DNA of 22,795 nt from Candidatus Omnitrophota bacterium (GTDB taxonomy: Bacteria; Omnitrophota; Gorgyraeia; Duberdicusellales; 4484-171). A program made the translations under genes and the position numbers. The stretch lies in assembly GCA_023227945.1 (NCBI GenBank), contig JALOCC010000030.1, positions 1 to 22,795 of the forward strand. Direction: 5' to 3'. Shown here in pieces: positions 14,848-22,417 of the stretch (the stretch's first letter is position 1; each line of letters starts with the position of its first letter). Under the pieces are notes generated by a model. That model searched no databases and was not told where the DNA came from. It saw only the letters and a program-made list of their open reading frames with translations.

Positions 14848-17154
14848 TCAAACTACCACTTTCTCATACAAATACTTCTGGAAATCAATAAAAGTGGCAC
14901 GGATACTATCAACCCCGCCCAATATTTCCTCTGCGTCACGAATTGCCTGATATTTCAGAGTCAGAAGGTCTGGCAGTTTTTCCTGATCAAGCTCCTCCAC
15001 ACCAGTTTCAATATATTTAGAAAGCACAAACTCCAGAAACTCCTTTTGTTTATTATCCAACCCTTGAAAAATCTTTGTCTGTGCCTGTGCAACACGTTCT
15101 TCTCGCGTGATTGGTTTTATAGCGAAAGAAATGTATTCGAGGACATCAAATAGATCGCTCTTCTCAGCATTAATTAATTTCTGCAAAGCAGCTAGTTCAT
15201 CTTTACCGTAGCCAGCATTAAATAGTTTTTCAAGCAACGCCCTCCGGGTAATCGGGTTAGACCAAATTTTACGCAACTCGTCTTCATTTTTGAAGAATTC
15301 AGGCAATGCCCCAAAGATGCTCTTTAAGAATTCTTCTGCAGACATTGGCCTACCATCAGCACTTAAGAAAGTTGTCGCAATCATATGCTGTATTTCTCTC
15401 TCCTTACCATCGCGCAGCTTAATCTTAATCTTCTTCTTGGGCGGCTCAGGTGGTTCTGGAGGAACAGGTGGCTCTTTCGGCTTCTTTGGCTCCTTCTCCT
15501 TTGTTTCGTCTATTGGTTCACCATCCCAAGTAGGATCTAAAAAATGGTGATACGCATCAACGAAATCATAAATAGTAAAATAATCTTTCCCTTCAAATAA
15601 CCGTGTCCCACGTCCAATAATTTGTTTAAACTCAATTATAGAATTAATCGGCCGCATAAGTATAATATTTCTAATATTACGCGCATCTACGCCCGTAGAT
15701 AATTTTTGTGAGGTAGTTAGTATCGTTGGGATGGTTTTCTCGTTATCCTGAAATTCTCTCAAATACTGTTCACCAAGAAAACCATCGTTAGCGGTAACGC
15801 GCACACAATAATTGGGTTCCTTGCTATCTTTATATTGATTAACCAGATCGCGTACTGCGAGCGCATGATCTTGGGTAGCACAAAAAACGATAGTTTTCTC
15901 TTTTTGATTAATTTCAGAAAGGAATATCTGCGCTCGCTTAGATTCACGCTCTTTAATCTCTATAATTCTATTGAAATCCGGCTCTGTGTATATTCTCCCC
16001 TCTTCAATTTCACCTTCTATAATCTTATCGTCCGAAGTATAAACATAATCATCAATAGTCGTCTTGATTCGCTTAATTTTAAACGGTGTTAAAAATCCAT
16101 CGTTGATACCTTCTTTAAGCGAATATACATAAACCGGATCACCAAAATAGCGATAAGTATCAACGTTATCTTTACGTTTAGGCGTTGCGGTAAGGCCGAG
16201 CTGTACAGCAGGAGAGAAATATTCCAGAATACCTCGCCAATTGCTTTCGTCATTCGCCCCGCCGCGATGACATTCATCAATAATGATAAAATCAAAATAA
16301 TCTACAGGATATTCGCCAAAGTATGGAGCAGGCTTACCGTCTTTATCCTTACCGCTCATAAAGGTCTGAAAGATGGTAAAGAAAATACTGCCGTTAGTCG
16401 GAACACTGCCTTTTTTGCTGATTTCTTTGGGGTTAATTCGAACGAGCGCGTCCTCGGGGAATGTTGAAAAGGCGTTGAATGCCTGATCAGCAAGAATATT
16501 TCTATCGGCAAGAAATAAAATACGAGGTCTACGGCTTCCATCGCGCTTCAAGTTCCAGCGGGTATGATAAAGTTTCCACGCTATCTGAAAAGCGATGAAG
16601 GTTTTACCGGTGCCTGTGGCCAAGGTAAGCAATATGCGCGGTTTATCTTCGGCAATGGCGGCCATAGCGTTATTAACCGCGATTTCCTGATAATAGCGCA
16701 CTTCTTTTGTACCGCCGACATCTTCAAACGGGACTTGATTAAACTTATCCCGCCATTGGTTTTGCGTCTCAAAAGTTCTATTCCATAATTCTTCCGGTGA
16801 CGGGAAAGAAGCAACCAAGCCTTCCTTCCCGGTTTTCATACAGATTTGGTAAATCTCTTTGCCGTTACTGGCATAAGTCGTATCAAGATGCATCATTTCG
16901 GCATAGTTCTTGGCTTGAGCAACGCCTTCGCCAACTTCAAGCTCATCACTCTTGGCTTCAATGATGGCAAGCTTACGACCGCGATACACCAGAACATAGT
17001 CAGCAATCAACGGCTTGGCGCGACCTCCACCAGTCTGGATTTTACCGGCAGTGATTTTGTATTCACGCAGAACCTTGGTGCCTTCCACGATACCCCAGCC
17101 GCTGGCTTTTAGCTTAGGATCAATATATTCTGCTCTGGTTTCGGCTTCATTCAT
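14848..17154 (-). CDS. hsdR: Type I restriction enzyme, R (motor/endonuclease) subunit
   Basis: This is the DNA translocase and nuclease of a type I system. A PD-(D/E)XK-type nuclease core lies at the N-terminus (IADYVL with D54, AIIEAK with E68/K70). The SF2 helicase motifs follow: ATGTGKT (181-187), IIIDECHRGG (292-301), LGLTATP (321-327) and QIIGRGTRL (513-521). A Pro/Glu/Lys-rich linker (about 556-577) leads to an EcoEI-type helical C-terminal domain. At about 770 aa it is shorter than EcoKI-type R subunits but normal for the EcoEI-like group. Two in-frame ATGs compete. The one at 17154 forms an ATGA overlap with hsdS and has GGAG 7 bases upstream, so I prefer it to 17160 (numbering above counts from 17160). 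Confidence 0.95.
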   Translation of the reverse strand: MNEAETRAEYIDPKLKASGWGIVEGTKVLREYKITAGKIQTGGGRAKPLIADYVLVYRGRKLAIIEAKSDELEVGEGVAQAKNYAEMMHLDTTYASNGKEIYQICMKTGKEGLVASFPSPEELWNRTFETQNQWRDKFNQVPFEDVGGTKEVRYYQEIAVNNAMAAIAEDKPRILLTLATGTGKTFIAFQIAWKLYHTRWNLKRDGSRRPRILFLADRNILADQAFNAFSTFPEDALVRINPKEISKKGSVPTNGSIFFTIFQTFMSGKDKDGKPAPYFGEYPVDYFDFIIIDECHRGGANDESNWRGILEYFSPAVQLGLTATPKRKDNVDTYRYFGDPVYVYSLKEGINDGFLTPFKIKRIKTTIDDYVYTSDDKIIEGEIEEGRIYTEPDFNRIIEIKERESKRAQIFLSEINQKEKTIVFCATQDHALAVRDLVNQYKDSKEPNYCVRVTANDGFLGEQYLREFQDNEKTIPTILTTSQKLSTGVDARNIRNIILMRPINSIIEFKQIIGRGTRLFEGKDYFTIYDFVDAYHHFLDPTWDGEPIDETKEKEPKKPKEPPVPPEPPEPPKKKIKIKLRDGKEREIQHMIATTFLSADGRPMSAEEFLKSIFGALPEFFKNEDELRKIWSNPITRRALLEKLFNAGYGKDELAALQKLINAEKSDLFDVLEYISFAIKPITREERVAQAQTKIFQGLDNKQKEFLEFVLSKYIETGVEELDQEKLPDLLTLKYQAIRDAEEILGGVDSIRATFIDFQKYLYEKVVV

Positions 17155-18302
17155 GAGCATACTCCTGCGAGTTCACCGTTAAAGGCCTTATGTAATATCG
17201 GTTTCTTAAGTTCTTCAAGATCAATTAGCTTCTGCTGATATACAATCTCGAGTTTTTTAATCTCCGTGGAAAGAGCATCAAGCTTGGTGACAATCTGTCC
17301 TTGTTTCTCAAAGGATCTCGGAAAATAAAACACAAGCTCTTTTAATACTCCGCCGTTAAACTGTGGCTGAGCAGAGCCAGAAGAAAGCTTGTTTGCTTGT
17401 TCCCAATAAATTCTGGATTTGGAGAAATACCAGTAAAGCTTGTTTACAATATCCTGTCTAAACTTGATCCGGATCAAATAAGAAGCAAAAATTGATTTTT
17501 CAATGTCTTTGTATAGCAATACTTTCGCATAGGTTGCGCCGGTCCTTACCATTAACAGATCACCATCCTTTAATAAATATTTTTTAGCCTCTTCGGAAGC
17601 ATCAACAAAAACCTTGCCATCTTTTACTAAATTTCCGTTCTTATCAATATCCGTGATCCTGATGTATCGATAATCACCCGCGTATTTTGCTTTATCAGTG
17701 AATCCATATTCAATATCAGCAATCTCACCAACACTTTTTTCTTCCCAATCATCGCCCGGATTGGCAAAAATGCTTTGCAAGTACGACTCAAAAAGCTCTC
17801 GAGCATTTTGCAGATTCTTTTCAGCGTTTTCTTTTGCCTTAGTTGTCTTTTCGAAAATCTCATCAATTACATGAAGCATTTTCTTTTGCTCGGAAATCGG
17901 TGGAAGAGGCAGTGAAATTTCTCGCATCTTCGCTTGATTGAGCTTGGGGACTGTTAAACCTGTAACGTACTTGGATAAATCGCTAAAGTTTAAGAAATAA
18001 ACTAACCAATTATCTAAAACAATTTTTCTATCAGGCCTGATAACATGGGCGTGATTATTCACCCAATATTTTCCTTCTGCAATAAATGCCGTATTCTCAC
18101 CAGCTCCCCATTTTGCCCCATCCTCACCAATCAAAATCAACTTTTCATCAAAAATATAATCATGCACATAATCCAAAATACCAGTAGCTCCGTAGTAAGG
18201 ATACTCACCGGCAGTCCGATCTCGTTTTGTGATTGGCTTGCGTCTGTTATCCAAAATCTCACAGACTTCGCCAAGAGTTTTATTTTCCCATCGATTACTC
18301 AT
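17151..18302 (-). CDS. hsdS: Type I R-M specificity subunit
   Basis: This subunit recognises a split DNA target and holds the two M subunits. Its 383 aa form two target-recognition domains (about 1-140 and 186-330), each followed by a long helical spacer. The first is marked by the family phrase SLPLPPISEQKKMLHVIDEI (130-149). The second is FPRSFEKQGQIVTKLDAL plus the end helix KLIDLEELKKPILHKAF. Both domains look full length, so a bipartite site is expected; the sequence recognised cannot be read from here. It starts by ATGA overlap with hsdM and overlaps hsdR, making one coupled three-gene unit. Only one hsdS is present, and I saw no inverted alternative hsdS copies that would indicate shufflon-type switching. 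Confidence 0.95.
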   Translation of the reverse strand: MSNRWENKTLGEVCEILDNRRKPITKRDRTAGEYPYYGATGILDYVHDYIFDEKLILIGEDGAKWGAGENTAFIAEGKYWVNNHAHVIRPDRKIVLDNWLVYFLNFSDLSKYVTGLTVPKLNQAKMREISLPLPPISEQKKMLHVIDEIFEKTTKAKENAEKNLQNARELFESYLQSIFANPGDDWEEKSVGEIADIEYGFTDKAKYAGDYRYIRITDIDKNGNLVKDGKVFVDASEEAKKYLLKDGDLLMVRTGATYAKVLLYKDIEKSIFASYLIRIKFRQDIVNKLYWYFSKSRIYWEQANKLSSGSAQPQFNGGVLKELVFYFPRSFEKQGQIVTKLDALSTEIKKLEIVYQQKLIDLEELKKPILHKAFNGELAGVCS

Positions 18303-19753
18303 AACAGCTCTTTTATGCCCTTCAATATCTTCGCGCTTTCCATGTCCAGCGTCTGCATTTCATCTAGAATTATTTGAGGGGCGCGAATAGTTATTTCATT
18401 TCTTCTATGCGGATTCTTGACCGATAGATCGCTTGTTTCCTTATCTACATCGACAATATCAACAGACCAAGAATTCTCTGAGTCCGCTTTGGTCTTTTGA
18501 AGCATTAAGAAATCAGCGAGATCATTTTCATTCAGCGGGTTAGTCTTGCCAAGGTTGCGGTCAAGATTTAGCTGATAAAACCAAACCTTACGCGTCGGAA
18601 CGCCTTTCTCAAAGAAAAGTACGACAGTCTTAACACCTGCGCCAGTAAATGTACCGCCGGGCAGATCAAGGACTGCATGCAGATTACAGCTTTCCAGCAG
18701 AAGTTTGCGAAGACTGACTGAAGCATTGTCCGCGTTGGAGAGGAAAGTGTTTTTAATCACTACGCCAGCCTGACCGCCAGCTTTCAGAATCTTGATGAAA
18801 TGCTGTAAGAATAAAAACGCCGTTTCACCGGTCTTGATAGGGAAATTCTGTTGCACCTCGGCACGTTCCTTGCCACCAAATGGCGGATTGGCGAGAACAA
18901 TATCATAACGATCTTTTTCTTGAATATCGGCGAGGTTTTCCGCAAGCGTATTGGTATGCACGATATTCGGCGCCTCGATGCCATGCAAAATCATGTTCAT
19001 CGTACCGATGATGTAGGCGAGCGATTTCTTTTCTTTGCCGTAAAAGGTGTTTTTCTGTAGGGTCTGGGCGTCTTTTGTGGTTAGATTTTTTTTGGTCTTA
19101 AGATATTCAAATGCTTCGCACAAAAACCCTGCCGAACCTACTGCGCCATCATAAATCTTGCTTCCGATTTCCGGAGCGACAACTTTCACGATGGTTTTGA
19201 TAAGCGGACGGGGCGTGTAATATTCCCCGCCGTTTCTACCCGCATTCCCCATATTCTTGATCTTGTCCTCATATAGATGAGACATCTCATGTTTTTCGGC
19301 ATGGGAACGGAAACGCAGTTCATCTATTAAATTAATAACCTCTCGCAGATTATAACCACTCTGGATTCTATTTTTAAGCTCGCTAAAAATCTCGCCAATT
19401 TTATACTCGATAGTATCGGCGCTCTCGGCATTGGTTTTAAACTTTTTTAGGTAGGGAAATAACTTGTGGTCGACAAAATCTTTTAAATCATCTCCGGTAA
19501 GCGCCTTGTGATGATCAATCTTGCCGTCATTATCTTTAGGGACTGCCCAGACTTCCCAGCGATATTCCGGGCTAATAATACCCGCGTGAGCCTTGCCTGA
19601 TAGCTTTGCCGCTGTTTTTTTATCTTTCTCGAGATCATCAAGATATTTCAAGAAGAGAATCCATGAGGTCTGCTCCACATAATCCAGCTCGCTACTGCAC
19701 CCGGCATCTTTATGCAGGATATCGTCAATATTCTTAAAGGTTTGCTCAAACAT
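18299..19753 (-). CDS. hsdM: Type I R-M N6-adenine methyltransferase subunit
   Basis: This 484-aa subunit modifies adenine within the HsdS target using SAM, and joins HsdS for both methylation and restriction. The N-terminal helical domain (1-150) carries the family start (FEQTFKNIDDILHKDAG, then WILFLKYLDD). The methylase core follows: GEYYTPRPLI (176-185), the SAM-binding motif I variant YDGAVGSAGFLCEA (201-214), and catalytic motif IV NPPFGG (289-294). First gene of the hsdM-hsdS-hsdR unit, it has an AAGGAGA site and its own promoter upstream. Expressing the methylase first, before the endonuclease, protects host DNA. Confidence 0.96.
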   Translation of the reverse strand: MFEQTFKNIDDILHKDAGCSSELDYVEQTSWILFLKYLDDLEKDKKTAAKLSGKAHAGIISPEYRWEVWAVPKDNDGKIDHHKALTGDDLKDFVDHKLFPYLKKFKTNAESADTIEYKIGEIFSELKNRIQSGYNLREVINLIDELRFRSHAEKHEMSHLYEDKIKNMGNAGRNGGEYYTPRPLIKTIVKVVAPEIGSKIYDGAVGSAGFLCEAFEYLKTKKNLTTKDAQTLQKNTFYGKEKKSLAYIIGTMNMILHGIEAPNIVHTNTLAENLADIQEKDRYDIVLANPPFGGKERAEVQQNFPIKTGETAFLFLQHFIKILKAGGQAGVVIKNTFLSNADNASVSLRKLLLESCNLHAVLDLPGGTFTGAGVKTVVLFFEKGVPTRKVWFYQLNLDRNLGKTNPLNENDLADFLMLQKTKADSENSWSVDIVDVDKETSDLSVKNPHRRNEITIRAPQIILDEMQTLDMESAKILKGIKELL

Positions 19754-19790
19754 TAGCTATCTTCTCCTTAAAATTAGGAAATATTAGTTG

Positions 19791-19819
19791 ATTATACACC
19801 ATTTAAATGATCCAAACAA
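19791..19819 (-). promoter_or_regulatory. Promoter of the hsdMSR operon
   Basis: On the minus strand, TTGTTT (19819-19814), a 17-bp spacer and a perfect TATAAT (19796-19791), with TG directly before it. The start site would be near 19784, giving a leader of about 30 bases that contains the AAGGAGA ribosome site for hsdM. Confidence 0.65.
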
Positions 19820-19840
19820 CCCTGAGTGAGAAGGGCAATT

Positions 19841-20017
19841 CTATCCCCTCCAATCCTCAATAACCACTTTTTTCCCTAAAAGTTTAACCAATACCTTTTG
19901 TTTACAGCGCCAGCCCAACTCCTCGATATATTCCGCGGGAATGGTTACGTAATAAGTATAATCGCCAGTCTTGGTGATTTTTCGGGTAACGCCGCCTTTT
20001 TTCTTATGTTGTGCCAT
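19841..20017 (-). CDS. AbrB/SpoVT-like small DNA-binding protein
   Basis: This 58-aa protein has the swapped-hairpin AbrB/MazE-type motif: RKITKTGDYTYYVTIPAEYI then LGWRCKQKVLVKLLGKKVVI. Members are autoregulating antitoxins or transition-state repressors. No toxin partner follows it: the next gene, hsdM, is a methylase with its own promoter. It may be an orphan antitoxin or a local regulator. A GGGGG site lies just before the ATG at 20017. The perfect palindrome 17 bases upstream and overlapping the -10 is its obvious operator. The stop (19841) lies about 20 bases before the hsdM -35, so it could also influence R-M expression. Confidence 0.85.
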   Translation of the reverse strand: MAQHKKKGGVTRKITKTGDYTYYVTIPAEYIEELGWRCKQKVLVKLLGKKVVIEDWRG

Positions 20018-20033
20018 TATCTACACCCCCATT

Positions 20034-20069
20034 ACTACGTAGTATACTACGTAGTTTAACTCTCGGCAA
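20034..20069 (-). promoter_or_regulatory. Promoter with perfect 22-bp palindromic operator
   Basis: A perfect palindrome (20034-20055) consists of two copies of the self-complementary ACTACGTAGT separated by AT. It covers the -10 (TATACT, 20046-20041). The -35 is TTGCCG (20069-20064) with a 17-bp spacer. A repressor bound here would block RNA polymerase; the adjacent AbrB-like protein is the natural candidate. Confidence 0.75.
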
Positions 20070-20120
20070 GGCTTTCGTCCTACTGCTCTAAAGCTTCGAA
20101 GGATTCCAGCTTAACATAAT

Positions 20121-21167
20121 CTAAAACTCTCTATCTGCTAAGCTTGCGTCTAAAAGCCTTTGGTTTAAGAATTCACCTTTCTCTAAGACCGCTAGGGGGT
20201 CTTTTCCGTCCTTTAAGTAGAATATATCCGTAAGGTAACGGTCGTATTTATCCCGGCCGTGGCTTTTTATTATAACAAACGGTAAGCCTTTAAGTTCATT
20301 GCAAACGAACTTGTAAGATTTCATGCCCTCTTTGGTTGTAATGCCAGGCGTGTCTATGCCGCGCAAGCGGAGCTTCTGACTGACCCAGATTTTAAACCCG
20401 CAATCTATGGTTACCCAAAGGGTATCGCCGTCCACGATTTTTTTAACGTAGGCTTTATAGGTGTATAAATGCTTAAGGGTGGCGTTGGACTTGACCAGCT
20501 TGTAAGTGTCGCCGGTTTTAACAGTTTCTACCAGATTGCCGCTTCTGCCAAAGGCGGATCCGCCCGATGACTTTAATGAGGTAGCGGGGAACTTTGTCAT
20601 ATCTGATTCATAGTAAACATTAAACCCGCAGTCTATAAGAACATTTTCAGCACAAGCGTCTTTAAATATACCGTAAGTATAAAGCTGGCCCTTAAAAAAA
20701 GATAGTTTTGTAGATTTTGGCTTGGCGGCTTTAACGCTTTTTTCCTTGTCGTCCTTAATGAAAGTTTCCAAGGCGCGCTTCGACCAGTTGTCGTCGGCGG
20801 CTTTGGTTTCGAGTATAGCCCTCTGCTCTTCGTCTTTAACCGAAGTCAGCAACCGGTAATGAGACCATTTAAGGTTTTGCGAAGGCTTTAAATCCGGGTA
20901 GGCATAATAGAATTGCGACATCTGGTAAAGCAAGCGTTCGCCGATATTTAAATCGCGCGAAAGCCGGCTATACAACTGCTTGCCGTAATCGGCTCTGTCC
21001 TTATTCTCCAACAGGTGTTTATCTATGGCTTGACCAATTTTCCAGTAAGAAATAACTTTTTCCCGTTCATAAGCCTTTTGGGCGCGGACTAGGCCGTCGG
21101 TTATTTCGTGTTTTATCTGCTTTAGCAGGTTGGAATAGGAGTTATCCGATACAACAAACTCAGCCAT
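20121..21167 (-). CDS. DUF1016_N fused to a staphylococcal-nuclease-like domain
   Basis: This 348-aa fusion protein begins with a DUF1016/YhcG N-terminal domain (about 10-135: SYWKIGQAIDKHLL, YGKQLYSRLSRDLNIGER, WSHYRLLTSV). The C-terminus is an SNase-fold domain (about 235-320): VDGDTL (D246, D248), RLRGIDTP (R267, D272) and DKYDR (R310) match the Ca-binding and arginine positions of SNase. However, the general-base Glu of DTPE is Gly (G275), so activity may be lost or changed. Between them, residues 162-190 (LYTYGIF..VLIDCGFNVYYES) repeat the start of the SNase domain (LYTYKAYV..VTIDCGFKIWVS), like a truncated duplicate. DUF1016 proteins usually end in a PD-(D/E)XK domain, so the swap is notable. 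It has its own near-leaderless promoter. Confidence 0.85.
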   Translation of the reverse strand: MAEFVVSDNSYSNLLKQIKHEITDGLVRAQKAYEREKVISYWKIGQAIDKHLLENKDRADYGKQLYSRLSRDLNIGERLLYQMSQFYYAYPDLKPSQNLKWSHYRLLTSVKDEEQRAILETKAADDNWSKRALETFIKDDKEKSVKAAKPKSTKLSFFKGQLYTYGIFKDACAENVLIDCGFNVYYESDMTKFPATSLKSSGGSAFGRSGNLVETVKTGDTYKLVKSNATLKHLYTYKAYVKKIVDGDTLWVTIDCGFKIWVSQKLRLRGIDTPGITTKEGMKSYKFVCNELKGLPFVIIKSHGRDKYDRYLTDIFYLKDGKDPLAVLEKGEFLNQRLLDASLADREF

Positions 21168-21172
21168 ATTGT

Positions 21173-21202
21173 ATTATACCACATTTTGAATACAGGGTGC
21201 AA
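21173..21202 (-). promoter_or_regulatory. Extended -10 promoter giving a leaderless message
   Basis: On the minus strand, TTGCAC (21202-21197), an 18-bp spacer and TATAAT (21178-21173) preceded by TGG, an extended -10. Only five bases separate the -10 from the ATG of the DUF1016-SNase gene, with no room for a ribosome site, so the transcript should start at or next to the ATG. Confidence 0.65.
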
Positions 21203-21205
21203 TAT

Positions 21206-21457
21206 CTAAATACCTAGTTTTGCCAATAGGATAACTAGCCCGACAAGGGCATAATAGAAGGCGAGCAATTTGAGCATTGGAAGAAAACCATTTGGCCTTT
21301 TGTACTTTTTAACCAGTTTCTTGCGGGCATTCAAACCCTTTCGCACACGGCTTTTATTGAGATACATCTGAAGGTCATATAAGGACTTTGAGGAATGGGC
21401 AGTAGGAACTTTGTATTTACTAGGCCTCTTTTCTAACTTATAAATTTTCTTTTCCAT
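21206..21457 (-). CDS. Small basic single-TM membrane protein, unknown
   Basis: This 83-aa protein has a very basic N-terminal part (about 1-58, many Lys/Arg, for example KSRVRKGLNARKKLVKKYKR). It ends in one TM helix (about 60-80, MLKLLAFYYALVGLVILLA), so the basic part is probably cytoplasmic and could contact DNA or phospholipid. An excellent RBS (AAGGAGG, 6 bases before the ATG) supports it as a real gene. TTGACA in the right arm of the hairpin 21501-21571 could serve as its -35, followed by an AT-rich -10 region. No family recognised. Confidence 0.65.
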   Translation of the reverse strand: MEKKIYKLEKRPSKYKVPTAHSSKSLYDLQMYLNKSRVRKGLNARKKLVKKYKRPNGFLPMLKLLAFYYALVGLVILLAKLGI

Positions 21458-21500
21458 TGAACACCTCCTTTCATTTTTTTATTTAAAACATCCAGAGAGG

Positions 21501-21571
21501 CTCGTTTGTCAAGGAGGAACGGAAGTCCTGCCCCTTCGGGGAAGGAAGCCGTAGTATCCTTGACAAATGAG
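21501..21571. repeat. Long stem-loop with inner hairpin
   Basis: Bases 21501-21515 pair with 21557-21571 over 15 bp with a single G-T wobble (core TTTGTCAAGGA/TCCTTGACAAA). Inside sits a second hairpin, TCCT-G-CCCC-TTC-GGGG-A-AGGA (526-546). The arms also contain TTGACA. It lies in the upstream region of the 83-aa gene. It could be a structured RNA or leader, a transposon-end-like structure or a binding site. It has no T-run for a simple terminator. Confidence 0.65.
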
Positions 21572-21583
21572 GAAGCGCGAAGC

Positions 21584-21847
21584 GCTGGGTGGGATGTAGA
21601 ATGAAAAGAAATGAAAGGAGAATCCAGGTTATAGCGTATTATTTCTTAGGGGGAAAACAGGCACATAAAGGGCGATGCGGAAATCGACAGATTGGAGCCG
21701 CCCGACTGTGACTGTTGGGTGGGTGGGGATTTGAAAAAAACCAAATATACAGGTTTCTTTTTCCGCTGAGGGGAAAGCTGGCGCATAAAGGGTGGAGCGA
21801 AAATCGCCAAAGGCGATTGAAGCCGCCCGGCTGCGACAGCTGGGTGG
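21584..21847. repeat. Degenerate ~125-bp tandem structured units
   Basis: Two clear units, 21651-21723 and 21771-21847, start with GGGAAA(A)-CAG/CTG-GC-A/G-CATAAAGGG and end with G(T/C)TGGGTGG. A third 3' box (GCTGGGTGGG) is at 21584-21593. Unit 2 has AATC-GACA-GATT where unit 3 has AATCGCC-AAA-GGCGATT. Both then carry an AGCCGCCCG segment before the box. The hairpin is kept although its sequence changes. No protein-coding frame runs credibly across the units. Confidence 0.6.
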
Positions 21848-21865
21848 TCGGGGGATGGTTTGGCG

Positions 21866-21900
21866 GGGTGTTTTGCCTTTACTAAGGCAAAACAATACCC
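21866..21900. repeat. Strong hairpin next to the right inverted repeat
   Basis: GTTTTGCCTT (21870-21879) and AAGGCAAAAC (21884-21893) form a perfect 10-bp stem with a TACT loop. The stem is extended by GGGT/ACCC (21866-21869 and 21897-21900) across an AAT bulge. It ends about 40 bases before the right long repeat. No T-run follows on either strand. Confidence 0.6.
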
Positions 21901-21937
21901 TGACGATGGCGCCTGCTTGAGGAGGGCTTTACCCCCC

Positions 21938-22301
21938 TTTCCCCCGCCGCCAGCCGAAAAGGATTTATTGAAAAGGAAAAAATTTGCGCGAAGCGCGAAA
22001 GCCCGACGAAAGCGGGTGCCTGAGGAAGGGTATCAAAACGCTACGACCGCGGGACAAACGTGGTTCCGCAGGCTTGCCAAGCCCCGGAGCCGCCCTAGCG
22101 GCGCAGGGAGCGCGAGGCAAGACTGCTTGAGAGAGCGAGCGGCCCAGCGAGCGAGGCAGCGAAGTCCCCGCCCAAGGCGGGGCGAGCGGTGAATGCGCCA
22201 ACCACCAAGCCCGCCCAAGCGGGCGGTGCATATTTCATACCAAAAGCAACGGAAGGATGTTTTTGAGAGACTTGTATAAAACGAACCAAGGGTCAGCCGA
22301 A
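21938..22301 (-). repeat. Right copy of the ~360-bp long inverted repeat
   Basis: This is the reverse complement of 4579-4941. The two copies are nearly identical at both ends and through most of the middle. One block (about 22157-22203) differs, although both versions keep GC-rich hairpins such as CCGCCC-GCTT-GGGCGG. The minus strand still encodes the same recombinase tail (SADPWFVLYKSLKN), yet no recombinase body precedes it here. So the repeat, and not the gene, is what has been copied. The apparent ORFs over it are low-complexity translations. Confidence 0.9.
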
Positions 22302-22312
22302 CGTCTTTATAT

Positions 22313-22351
22313 ATATGCTATACTTACTCATCGTATCCCAATATGCTATAC
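22313..22351 (+). repeat. 11-bp direct repeat
   Basis: ATATGCTATAC occurs at 22313-22323 and again at 22341-22351, 28 bp apart, in an AT-rich stretch just outside the right inverted repeat. It could be a protein-binding or crossover site. Function unknown. Confidence 0.55.
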
Positions 22352-22357
22352 AACACC

Positions 22358-22383
22358 AGGGTGTCCCCTTGGGGAACGTCCCT
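22358..22383. repeat. REP-like imperfect palindrome
   Basis: AGGG-TGT-CCCC-TT-GGGG-AACGT-CCCT forms a GC-rich imperfect hairpin of the type seen as REP elements recognised by TnpA(REP)/Y1-type transposases. No such transposase is in the window. It could instead help terminate the converging transcripts, but no T-run follows. Confidence 0.5.
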
Positions 22384-22417
22384 CATTTCGTGCTCATTCG
22401 TGCGTTATACATCATTT

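Noticed and set aside
14827..15153. 108-codon + strand frame opposite the hsdR end
   Set aside because: Shadow of hsdR on the opposite strand.
17151..18302. hsdS phase-variation shufflon
   Set aside because: Only one hsdS gene and no inverted partial hsdS copies in the window.
19841..20017. Toxin-antitoxin pair
   Set aside because: The AbrB-like gene has no small toxin gene next to it; hsdM follows with its own promoter.
21584..21847. CRISPR array
   Set aside because: Only two to three degenerate ~125-bp units without short identical repeats or regular spacers, and no cas genes.
21860..22289. Several frames on both strands over the right repeat
   Set aside because: Same reason: repeat DNA with no stops because of high GC. 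There is no RBS and no domain.
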